Shown here in pieces: positions 44,894-52,887 of a stretch of DNA of 64,000 nt (positions are counted from its first letter, which is position 1; every line of letters starts with the position of its first letter). This DNA is from Candidatus Cybelea sp. (GTDB lineage Bacteria; Vulcanimicrobiota; Vulcanimicrobiia; Vulcanimicrobiales; Vulcanimicrobiaceae). The notes beneath the pieces were generated by a model, which worked only from the letters and a program-made list of their open reading frames with translations, made no database searches and was not told the DNA's origin. The DNA is taken from NCBI GenBank assembly GCA_036489315.1, contig DASXFZ010000022.1:62001-126000 (forward strand), read 5' to 3'. The translations under genes and the position numbers were made by a program.

Positions 44894-45718
44894 ACGCGCA
44901 TCTTAGTCACCAACGACGACGGCATCGACTCACCCGGCATCCTCGCGCTCGCCGACGCGCTGCGCGGGGAGCACTCCGTGATCGTCGTCGCGCCCGCGGG
45001 AGACCGCAGCGGCGTCTCGCACGCGATCACCGCCGACGAAGCGATAACGATGGCGCGGCGGGAAGGCTGGGCAGTACCGTCCTACGCGTGCTCGGGAACG
45101 CCCGCCGACTGTGTTTTCTTGGGCGCAACGGTGCTCGCGGAGCGGCCCCAGCTCGTCGTAAGCGGTATCAACCATGGACCGAATCTCGCCGACGACGTCA
45201 ACTACTCCGGTACGGTTGCCGGCGCCGTGGAGGCCTGCCTGCTGGGAATTCCCGCGCTTGCCGTCTCGCTGGCGGCCGATCACGAAGAACCGCTGGCGCA
45301 GCGTCACTGGCGCAGCGGCGCGCTCATCGCATTGCGCTGCATCGAACGCGTGGCCGCTGCGGGTGAGAACCCGAGTTGCTACTGGAACTTGAACGTTCCC
45401 AATCTCCCGCTCGAAGAGATCGGCGGAATCCGCGTTACACGGCTCGGCCGTAAACGCATTTGCGGCCGGATGATCGGCGAGGAGCATGGGGGCGCAACGC
45501 GCTACTATCGTGCCTGGGAGTCGCCCTTCGCGACGGATCGAGAAACGACCGGAACCGACATCGGCGCCGTCGACGCCGGTTACGCGAGTCTGACGCCGCT
45601 TTTGCTCGATCGGACCTCGCCGTCGGTTTTGCGCGAGTCGGCGGATTTCGCGGAAGGACGCGGCGGCAGCCTACGCCCCGCAAACTCGGCGATCCGTTCC
45701 AACTTGCGCATTAACTGA
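44894..45718 (+). CDS. surE: 5'/3'-nucleotidase SurE
   Basis: Survival protein E, a metal-dependent nucleoside monophosphatase. The frame reads RILVTNDDGIDSPG with the metal-binding Asp pair at the N terminus, then SGTPADCV, SGINHGPNLADDVNYSGTV, all diagnostic. About 274 residues. There is no ATG, GTG, TTG or CTG between the msrB stop (44881) and this motif; the codon in the usual Met position is ACG at 44894. The later GTG at 44978 would delete the catalytic Asp residues. Its last 139 nt overlap the convergent DAHP synthase gene. Confidence 0.88.
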   Translation, partial: TRILVTNDDGIDSPGILALADALRGEHSVIVVAPAGDRSGVSHAITADEAITMARREGWAVPSYACSGTPADCVFLGATVLAERPQLVVSGINHGPNLADDVNYSGTVAGAVEACLLGIPALAVSLAADHEEPLAQRHWRSGALIALRCIERVAAAGENPSCYWNLNVPNLPLEEIGGIRVTRLGRKRICGRMIGEEHGGATRYYRAWESPFATDRETTGTDIGAVDAGYASLTPLLLDRTSPSVLRESADFAEGRGGSLRPANSAIRSNLRIN

Positions 45719-46539
45719 TCGAACTGTTCGCAGTCGAGCGATTGCGCGCCGTCCGATAGGGCGTTGGGCGGATCGGGGTGGACCTCGATCAGCAGCCCGT
45801 GTGCGCCGGCAGCGATGCTCGCGATCGCAATCGGCGGGACCAGCCGCGCGATCCCCACGGCGTGCGAAGGATCGACGATCACCGGCAGGTGCGTCATCTC
45901 TTCGAGCAGCGGCACCACCGAGATGTCGAGCAGATTGCGCGTCGCCACGTCGAAGGAGCGCACTCCGCGTTCGCAGAGCACGACGCTCTCGTTGCCGCCG
46001 AGCATCACGTACTCGGCCGCGAGAAGCCATTCTTGAACCGTCGCGGAGAGGCCGCGCTTGAGCAGCACAGGCGTCCTCGTCGCGCCGACTTCACGCAGCA
46101 GCGGAAAGTTTTGCATGTTGCGAGTGCCGATCTGCAGCATGTCGGCGTAGCCGGCCACCTTCTCGACATCGCGTGGATCGAGGACCTCCGTTACGACGCC
46201 GAGGCCATGGCGATCCCCGGCCTCGCGCAGCATCTTCAGAGCCTTTTCACCCAGACCCTGAAATGAGTAGGGAGAGGTTCGCGGCTTGTAGGCGCCGCCG
46301 CGCAAAACATTCGCGCCCGCGGCCGCTACTGCGCGCGCAGCCTGCTCGAGCTGTTCCTCCGACTCGACGCCGCACGGCCCGGCGCAGATCGTGACCTCCT
46401 CGCCTCCGAAGGTCGCCCCGCTGCGCAGCCGCACGATCGTGCGCTGCGCGCGCGCGTCCCGGCGGACCAGCCGGTACGATTGCGGTACGTTTACCCCTCG
46501 CTCCACCTCTCTCGCTTCGACGGCTCTCCCGCTCATCAT
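45580..46539 (-). CDS. aroF: 3-deoxy-7-phosphoheptulonate (DAHP) synthase, class I-beta
   Basis: 319 residues. Condenses phosphoenolpyruvate and erythrose-4-phosphate, the entry step of the shikimate pathway. Motifs in order: CAGPCGVES, GGAYKPRTSPYSFQG, IGTRNMQN, PVLLKRG, VIVDPSHAVG. The N terminus (about 48 residues) is too short for a full ferredoxin-like regulatory domain, so feedback control may be weak. ATG 46539 or 46536 is the start. It is divergent, with 53 bp, from the condensing enzyme that heads the cyclohexanecarboxylate-like operon and could be a dedicated shikimate supplier. Confidence 0.92.
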   Translation of the reverse strand: MMSGRAVEAREVERGVNVPQSYRLVRRDARAQRTIVRLRSGATFGGEEVTICAGPCGVESEEQLEQAARAVAAAGANVLRGGAYKPRTSPYSFQGLGEKALKMLREAGDRHGLGVVTEVLDPRDVEKVAGYADMLQIGTRNMQNFPLLREVGATRTPVLLKRGLSATVQEWLLAAEYVMLGGNESVVLCERGVRSFDVATRNLLDISVVPLLEEMTHLPVIVDPSHAVGIARLVPPIAIASIAAGAHGLLIEVHPDPPNALSDGAQSLDCEQFDQLMRKLERIAEFAGRRLPPRPSAKSADSRKTDGEVRSSKSGVRLA

Positions 46540-46592
46540 GCCCGGAGCGCTCCAGCAGGCCAGGTCGCGTCGGCTCCCGCAAATCACGCGCG

Positions 46593-47807
46593 GTGGAGCA
46601 TGTTGCGGTAACCGGAGTAGGGGTCGTCTCGCCCATCGGCACCGGGGCACACGACTTTTGGCGAAGCCTTCTCATCGGCAAGCGTGCAGTCGGCCCGATG
46701 CGCTCGCCGCTCCCGAGGCTCTCGGGAAATCGATTCTGGGCGGCGGTCCCCGACAGTTTTCTCGCACCCAACGCGCTCGATGCGACCGTCCTGCGCAATA
46801 CCGACCGCTTCACACAGTACGCACTAATCGCCACGGCGCAAGCGATGGAAGGCGCTCGCCTCGATGCGCCGCCCTCTCGCACCGGTGTCATCATCGGTAA
46901 TACGATGGGCGGCTTTCCGCTCGTCGCCGAGGCTCAGACACGGCTGCTCGAGTCGGGGGGCCGCAACGTGACTCCGAAACTCATGGCGCTGGTCATACCG
47001 AATATGCCAAGCGCGCTGATCGCAATGCGCTGGAAGCTTCACGGACCACAACTCGCAATCAGCACGGCGTGCGCATCTTCACTCGACGCGATCGGCCTGG
47101 CGGCCGGGATGATCGAGCGCGGCGAGATCGACGCCGCAGTCGCCGGGGGGACCGAAACGCTGCTGAGCCCGCTGGTTTACGAAAGCCTCGTACGTGCCGG
47201 CGCGCTCTCGCGCAATTCCGACGCGACGCTCGCGTCGCGCCCGTTCGACGTCGACCGCGACGGATTCGTAATGGGCGACGGCGCGGCGGTCGTTGTTTTG
47301 GAGCGGCTCGAGCGGGCGGATCGGCGCGGCGCGCACGTGCTCGCGCGCATTCGCGGGTACGGTTCGCTGGCCGACGCCCACCACATCACCTCGCCCGATC
47401 CATCGGCCCGCTTCGAAGTCCAGACGATGCGCGACGCAATGGATTCCGCGCAGGAAGCCGGTGAAAGCTGCGACGTCGTCTACGCCCACGCGACCGGGAC
47501 GATCGTCGGCGACGCTGCCGAAGCAACGGCGATCGACGCAGCGTTCGCAAATCGGCGGCCGGTTGTAACCTCGATCAAAGGACACGTCGGCCACAGCATG
47601 GCCAGCGCCGGGGCTATGTGCGTCGTCGCGGGCATCGCGGGAATGCACGAATCGCAGATTCCCCCGACGATGGGAACCAAACGAATCGATCCCGCCGCGC
47701 GCTTCGACTTGGTGATCGGGGAGCCGCGAGCGCGCGCCTACTCTGCCTTTCAAGTGAACGCGTTCGGCTTCGGCGGTCAAAACGCGTCGCTGGTCGTCTC
47801 TCGATGA
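46593..47807 (+). CDS. 3-oxoacyl-ACP synthase II-like condensing enzyme
   Basis: 404 residues, GTG start. KAS I/II-type catalytic triad: C160 in STACASS, H299 in AHATGT, H334 in KGHVGH, with K329. Condenses an acyl group with malonyl-ACP. It is first in the operon with the AroA-ligase fusion and reductases, so it may extend a cyclohexanecarboxyl starter, or act in a related polyketide or fatty acid step. No acyl carrier protein or KAS III is in the window. An ordinary housekeeping FabF role cannot be excluded, but the location is unusual for it. Confidence 0.88.
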   Translation: MEHVAVTGVGVVSPIGTGAHDFWRSLLIGKRAVGPMRSPLPRLSGNRFWAAVPDSFLAPNALDATVLRNTDRFTQYALIATAQAMEGARLDAPPSRTGVIIGNTMGGFPLVAEAQTRLLESGGRNVTPKLMALVIPNMPSALIAMRWKLHGPQLAISTACASSLDAIGLAAGMIERGEIDAAVAGGTETLLSPLVYESLVRAGALSRNSDATLASRPFDVDRDGFVMGDGAAVVVLERLERADRRGAHVLARIRGYGSLADAHHITSPDPSARFEVQTMRDAMDSAQEAGESCDVVYAHATGTIVGDAAEATAIDAAFANRRPVVTSIKGHVGHSMASAGAMCVVAGIAGMHESQIPPTMGTKRIDPAARFDLVIGEPRARAYSAFQVNAFGFGGQNASLVVSR

Positions 47808-47871
47808 CGAGCAGGGCGCGTTCCTTAATGCTCGGAAGGTTGCAGGCTAAACGCCTCGAGGTAGGACGCCG

Positions 47872-50800
47872 ATGAATCTACTCGTCAAAGGAACGAGCGG
47901 GCCGCTGACCGGTGAGGTCGAGGTACCGAACTCGAAATATCACGCGCACCGGGCGCTCATTCTGGCATCGCTCGCGCCGGGAACGAGCCGGATACTCGGG
48001 CTTTCCGACGCTCGCCACGTGCAGTTCACGATGGACGTGCTGCGGGCGTTAGGGACGAAGATCGAAGTCGAAGGGCAAACGCTGCTCGTCTCCGGCGGCC
48101 CGTATCGCGTGAAGCGCAAGGTCGTTTCAGTCGGCAGCTCCGGCTCGACGCTCTACTTCATGATCGGCTTGGCATCCCTGGCCGACTCGCCGGTAACGTT
48201 GACGGCACAGAAGTACTTCCGCCGCCGTCCGGTGGGACCGCTGCTCGATGCGCTCGCGCAGCTGGGCGTTCGCTTCGAATCCGCCGCCGGCTGTCCACCG
48301 ATTGCGATCTCGCCGAGCCGGCCGCGGGGCGGGACGATCGTCATCCCGGGCACGCTCTCTCAATGGATATCCGGAGTGTTGCTGCTGGCTCCCTTCGCGA
48401 CGCAATCCACGACGATCGAAGTCGAAGGCGAGCTCAACGAACGCCCGTACATCGCGCTGACCGTCGAGATGATGCGCGCTTTCAATCTTCACGTCCGCAT
48501 CTCGCCGGATTGGCGACGCTTCGACGTCGAGCCGGGCCAGGAGGCGCGCCCCGCGACCGTCGCGCTGCCGCCGGATATCGGCTCGGCGGCCTTTGGGCTC
48601 GCGGTCACCGCACTCCATCCCTCCGACGTGCTCTTTCGCGGACTGCAAGAGCTCCCGGGTGAGCTTCCCGACCACCCCGAGGGGGCGTTTATGGAGATCG
48701 TTCGGGAAATGGGCCTCCCGATCGAATACGACACGCACGCCCACGCGGTGCGCGTGCGCCACGACGGAATCGAATTGCGGGGCGTGCGCGTCGACTGCCG
48801 CGACATTCCCGACATGCTGCCGATCCTCTCGACGCTCGGTACGTTCGCGAAAGGGCAGACGGTGCTCGAGAACATCGCACACGTCCGCCTCAAAGAGTCG
48901 GATCGCGTCGCGGCGATGCTGCAGCTCAACCGCATGGGCGGACACCTCGAGCTCCACGACGACCGGCTGGTGGCGCACGGCGTTTCGCAGCTTTTCGGAG
49001 CCCACCTGTCGTCGTTCAACGATCACCGGATTCTGATGTCGCTGGCGGTCGCGGCCTCGCGCGCGGAGGGTCAGAGCACGCTGACGTACCCAAACGCGTA
49101 CCGGATCTCGTATCCGCGCTTTCTCGACGCGATGCGCAGCATCGGCGTTGCGATGGCGACGTCGGACACCCCCGCGAACGCCCGCCTCGCGGGCGGCAAG
49201 AACGCACCCGCGATCCCGAAACCCGACCGTGCTGCCGCGCTGACGATCAACGAGCTGCTCAATCGCAACGCAAAAGAGTCGCCCGTCGGCCTCGCCGTCG
49301 TCGAAACCCGCGAAGGAAGTGACGTCGCCCTTACGTGGGAAGAGCTGCTCGAACGCGTCGAACGCACGGCGACCCTGCTGCTCAACCTCGGCGTGCGCTA
49401 CGGTGAACGCGTCGCCTATCAACTGCCCAACCAGCTGGAGTTCGTCATCATCTCCTTGGCGGTGCTGCGCATCGGCGCGGTCTGCTGCCCGTTGATGCCG
49501 ATCTTTCGTGAGCGCGAAATTGCGTTCTGCCTGCGGCGGTCGCGCGCGCGCGTCCTGTTCGTACCCGATGAGGCGCGCGGGCGCCGGCACGCCGGCGAGG
49601 TTGCTTCGATGCTCGGGGAGACGCGCGTCTTCAGCGGGGACCTTCCGCTGCGGCTCGAGCACGTCGTCGTCTGCGCCGGCGGCCGCAAGCCGTACGCGTT
49701 ACCCGTGCAAGAGTACGACGACGAATCGGTTCACTGGCTACGCTATCAGGATGCACTGCGAACGACTCAGATTGACCGGGCCGCGCTCGACGCGCGGGTC
49801 AGCGATCCTCGGGCGATCGCGCAGCTGCTGTTTACGTCCGGTACGTCGGGTGAACCAAAAGGCGTACTGCACCGTAACGACGTCCTCATGCGCGCCGCCG
49901 CGATGGAAGTCGAGCACCTGGGCCTCGGAGCGCAAGACCGGATCTTCATCCCCTCGCCGCTCGCGCACCAGACCGGCTTTCTCTACGGCATGTGGCTCGC
50001 GCTCGTGATGGGCGTCGCGCAGATCGTTCAGCCGGTCTGGAATGCATCGCGCGCGCTGCGCGCGCTCAACGATTGGGACGGGACCTTCGTGCAGGCGGCA
50101 ACGCCGTTTTTGGCGGACCTCCTGCACGCCGTCGAAAGCGGAGAGCGCGCGCCGGCGGCCTTGAGAATCTTCGTCGCGACCGGTGCCGCCGTGCCGCGGG
50201 GCATGGCCGAACGCGCGACGCGCGTTCTCGGCACCGCAGTCTGCGGCGCTTGGGGTACCACCGAATCGTGTCTGGGATCGCTCGCGGCTCCTACCGACGA
50301 GCCGGCGAAGGTCTGGGGAACCGACGGCCGCGCCTTGCGCGGAATCGAGTTGCGCATCACCGACGCGCAAGGGCGCAGGCTCCCGGCCGGTCAGGAAGGG
50401 CACTTCGAGGTGCACTCGCCGACGATGTTCGTCGGCTACGCCGATCATCCCGAATGGACGGCCGCCGCCTATACGCCCGACGGGTGGTTCAAGACCGGCG
50501 ATCTCGGAATCATCGACGAAGCCGGATACATCCGGATCACCGGACGCGTGCGCGACGTCATCAATCGCGGCGGCGAAAAAATTCCGGTCGCGGAGATGGA
50601 ACAGCTGTTGAGCGACCATCCGGCGATCGCGGAGATCGCCATCGTCGCCATGCCCGATCCGCGTCTCGGCGAGCGCGCCTGTGCATTCGCCGCGCTGCAT
50701 GAGGGATCTCGCTTTGACTTCGATCAGATGCAGCACTATCTGTACGCCTGCCAAGCCTCCAAGCACTATTGGCCCGAACGTCTCGAGATCGTCGACGCGC

Positions 50801-50898
50801 TGCCCCGCACCCCGTCGGGTAAGGTGCAGAAATATCTGCTTCGCGAGCGCGCGCGCGAGCTGCGAGCCTACGAGCGCGACAAGGCGAACGTTTCTTGA
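47872..50898 (+). CDS. Fusion of EPSP-synthase-like (AroA) domain with acyl-CoA ligase
   Basis: 1,008 residues in one frame; ribosome-binding site GAGGTAGGA. Residues 1 to about 427 are AroA-like: K22, R27, R119, Q164, D314, K341, E342, R345, H385, R386 match E. coli EPSPS residues, but S23 is Tyr, N94 is Ser and K411 is Ile. Residues about 455-1008 are an AMP-forming ligase: P-loop TSGTSGEPKG (655-664), GAWGTTE (792-798), GDLG with D877, and K984 in PSGKVQK. The ligase resembles cyclohexanecarboxylate-CoA ligases. I infer that it activates shikimate or a derivative as a CoA thioester. The linker (428-454) is short and Ala/Pro-rich. The stop overlaps the next gene. Confidence 0.88.
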   Translation: MNLLVKGTSGPLTGEVEVPNSKYHAHRALILASLAPGTSRILGLSDARHVQFTMDVLRALGTKIEVEGQTLLVSGGPYRVKRKVVSVGSSGSTLYFMIGLASLADSPVTLTAQKYFRRRPVGPLLDALAQLGVRFESAAGCPPIAISPSRPRGGTIVIPGTLSQWISGVLLLAPFATQSTTIEVEGELNERPYIALTVEMMRAFNLHVRISPDWRRFDVEPGQEARPATVALPPDIGSAAFGLAVTALHPSDVLFRGLQELPGELPDHPEGAFMEIVREMGLPIEYDTHAHAVRVRHDGIELRGVRVDCRDIPDMLPILSTLGTFAKGQTVLENIAHVRLKESDRVAAMLQLNRMGGHLELHDDRLVAHGVSQLFGAHLSSFNDHRILMSLAVAASRAEGQSTLTYPNAYRISYPRFLDAMRSIGVAMATSDTPANARLAGGKNAPAIPKPDRAAALTINELLNRNAKESPVGLAVVETREGSDVALTWEELLERVERTATLLLNLGVRYGERVAYQLPNQLEFVIISLAVLRIGAVCCPLMPIFREREIAFCLRRSRARVLFVPDEARGRRHAGEVASMLGETRVFSGDLPLRLEHVVVCAGGRKPYALPVQEYDDESVHWLRYQDALRTTQIDRAALDARVSDPRAIAQLLFTSGTSGEPKGVLHRNDVLMRAAAMEVEHLGLGAQDRIFIPSPLAHQTGFLYGMWLALVMGVAQIVQPVWNASRALRALNDWDGTFVQAATPFLADLLHAVESGERAPAALRIFVATGAAVPRGMAERATRVLGTAVCGAWGTTESCLGSLAAPTDEPAKVWGTDGRALRGIELRITDAQGRRLPAGQEGHFEVHSPTMFVGYADHPEWTAAAYTPDGWFKTGDLGIIDEAGYIRITGRVRDVINRGGEKIPVAEMEQLLSDHPAIAEIAIVAMPDPRLGERACAFAALHEGSRFDFDQMQHYLYACQASKHYWPERLEIVDALPRTPSGKVQKYLLRERARELRAYERDKANVS

Positions 50899-52070
50899 AG
50901 CAGCTCGACGCAGCGCCCGCGTTCGACGACGCCTCGTTCGCCGCGCTTCGCGACGAGATCGCGCTTTACGTCGCCGGCCGCGGGGAAGAATGGGCGCAGC
51001 GCATCGAGCGTGACCGGCACGTCCCGCTCGAACTTTGGGACGAACTGCGCAACCGAGGCTTCCTTTCGCTGGCGGCGCCGGTCGAGTACGGAGGCCGGGG
51101 CATTCCGTTCTCGCGTTATCTCGAGCTCATCGAGCTTTTTTCGATGTCACACGCTTCGATTCGCATGATCGTTCACGTCGTCAACGGCACGTGGCGTGCG
51201 ATGGACCGGTTCGCGACGGCGCAGCAGCGCCAGTCCTTCATTCTGCCATCGATCCAAGGCGAGCTGAAAGTCGCCTTCACCTTGACCGAGCCGACGGCGG
51301 GGACGGGAGCCGACCTTCGCTGCAGCGTCGAGCGCGAGGGCGATACGTACTACCTTAGCGGCGAAAAGCACCTGATCACGTTCGGAACGATCTGCGACTA
51401 CTGGCTGCTCTTCGCGCGGCTTGCGGGAACGCGCGGCGCCGAAGGAACCGTCGCATTGCTCGTCGACCGCCGCTCGCCGGGCGCGCGGGTCGTCGAGATG
51501 GACGAGTCGATGGGCGTTCGCGGAACGGATCACGGGCAGCTGTCCTTCGAGCGGACCCCCGTTCCCGTTGCGAACCGGCTGGGAGCGGAGGGACAAGGTT
51601 TGGATATCGCGCTCGGCGGTTTTCTGACGCCAAGCCGGATCTCGGTCGCCATGAGCTGCGTCGGCCTCGCGCGACGGGCGCAGGAGCTCGCCATCGAGTA
51701 CGCGCGCAAGCGGGAAACCTTCGGCAAAAAGCTCGCGCAGCGGCAGGCGATCCGCTTCATGATCGCCGAGAACGCGACCGATATCGAGGCGGCACGGCAA
51801 CTCGTGCTGCACGCGGCTCGGCAATGGGAGGGCGGGAGCGGCGAGGCCACGATGCTATCGTCGATGTCGAAGCTGCAGGCCGTCGACATGCTGACGCGCG
51901 TGACCGATCGAGCGCTGCAAATTCATGGCGGCAGCGGGTTTTGGCAGCCCCACGCGATCGAGCGAGTCTACCGCGACGCGCGCGCGCAGCGATTCGAAGA
52001 GGGCACCAACGAAATTCAAAAAACCGTCATCGCCCGCGAGCTGCTCGGTTCCGGAGGGGAGAGCGCATGA
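50895..52070 (+). CDS. Acyl-CoA dehydrogenase-family flavoprotein
   Basis: 391 residues, TTG start overlapping the fusion gene stop (TTGA). FAD-binding segments [13 protein letters not shown] and the C-terminal [16 protein letters not shown], with E369 at the catalytic-base position. In the ansatrienin pathway an enzyme of this family acts in shikimate-derived cyclohexanecarboxyl-CoA formation, as I recall as an unusual dehydratase; this gene occupies the same genetic context. A simple 2,3-desaturase is the alternative. The next gene overlaps by ATGA. Confidence 0.88.
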   Translation: MKQLDAAPAFDDASFAALRDEIALYVAGRGEEWAQRIERDRHVPLELWDELRNRGFLSLAAPVEYGGRGIPFSRYLELIELFSMSHASIRMIVHVVNGTWRAMDRFATAQQRQSFILPSIQGELKVAFTLTEPTAGTGADLRCSVEREGDTYYLSGEKHLITFGTICDYWLLFARLAGTRGAEGTVALLVDRRSPGARVVEMDESMGVRGTDHGQLSFERTPVPVANRLGAEGQGLDIALGGFLTPSRISVAMSCVGLARRAQELAIEYARKRETFGKKLAQRQAIRFMIAENATDIEAARQLVLHAARQWEGGSGEATMLSSMSKLQAVDMLTRVTDRALQIHGGSGFWQPHAIERVYRDARAQRFEEGTNEIQKTVIARELLGSGGESA

Positions 52071-52870
52071 ACCGTCGTTTCGAAGGAAAGGTTGCGCTGG
52101 TGACCGGGAGTTCGCGCGGGATCGGCCGCGCGCTCGCGCTAACGCTCGCGCGCGACGGCGCGACGCTGGTCATCAACTACAATCGCAACGCGCAGCTCGC
52201 GCAGGAAGCGGTAGCGGAAATCGAGGCGCTGGGTACGCGCGCGATCGCGGTCCAAGCCAATATGGAGGAGCCCGAGCAGATCGAGCGCCTCTTCGAGAGC
52301 GTGCACGGCGAATACGGCCGTCTCGATCATTTCGTGTCCAACGCAGCGGCCAGCTCGTTCAAGAAAATCCAGGAGCTAAAAGCTCACAATCTCGACCGGT
52401 CGTACGCGCTCAACGTGCGGGCCTTCGTGCTGGGCGCGCAGCGCGCGATCGAGCTGATGAACGACGGCGGACGCATCGTGGCGCTCTCGAGCTACGGCAG
52501 CATGCGAGCCTATCCGACGTATGCAAATCTCGGCTCGAACAAAGCCGCGGTCGAAGCCTGGGTTCGCTACATGGCCGTTGAGTTCGCGCCGCGCGGCATC
52601 AACGTCAACGCGGTCAACGGCGGCCTCATCGACACCGAGTCGTGTGCCTACTTTTATGAGAACGTCGCGGGAATGGCTCCGATCGAAGGCGTGCTCTCCA
52701 AGATCCCAAAGGCGCGGATGGGCACGCCGCAGGAGGTTGCCGACACGATCGCGTTCCTGCTCGCGCCCGAATCGGAGTACATCACCGGGCAAACGATCTG
52801 CGTCGACGGGGGCCTGAGCGTAATCGCCCCGCCCTTCTTCGCAGATACGTCACCGCCGCTCTCGCTTTAG
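52067..52870 (+). CDS. SDR-family enoyl reductase (FabL/ChcA-like)
   Basis: 267 residues. NAD(P) motif TGSSRGIG (13-20), NAAA at 92-95, and an active site YANLGSNK, that is Y152-x6-K159. The YX6K spacing is that of enoyl-ACP/CoA reductases such as FabL, in contrast to YX3K ketoreductases. The C terminus [14 protein letters not shown] is also FabL-like. In context it is the best candidate for the 1-cyclohexenylcarbonyl-CoA reductase (ChcA) step. Coupled to the dehydrogenase gene by ATGA. Confidence 0.87.
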   Translation: MNRRFEGKVALVTGSSRGIGRALALTLARDGATLVINYNRNAQLAQEAVAEIEALGTRAIAVQANMEEPEQIERLFESVHGEYGRLDHFVSNAAASSFKKIQELKAHNLDRSYALNVRAFVLGAQRAIELMNDGGRIVALSSYGSMRAYPTYANLGSNKAAVEAWVRYMAVEFAPRGINVNAVNGGLIDTESCAYFYENVAGMAPIEGVLSKIPKARMGTPQEVADTIAFLLAPESEYITGQTICVDGGLSVIAPPFFADTSPPLSL

Positions 52871-52887
52871 GAACCTAGGCGCCCGCG

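Noticed and set aside
44978-45718. surE starting at the GTG 44978
   Set aside because: It would remove the N-terminal metal-binding Asp residues that define the enzyme.
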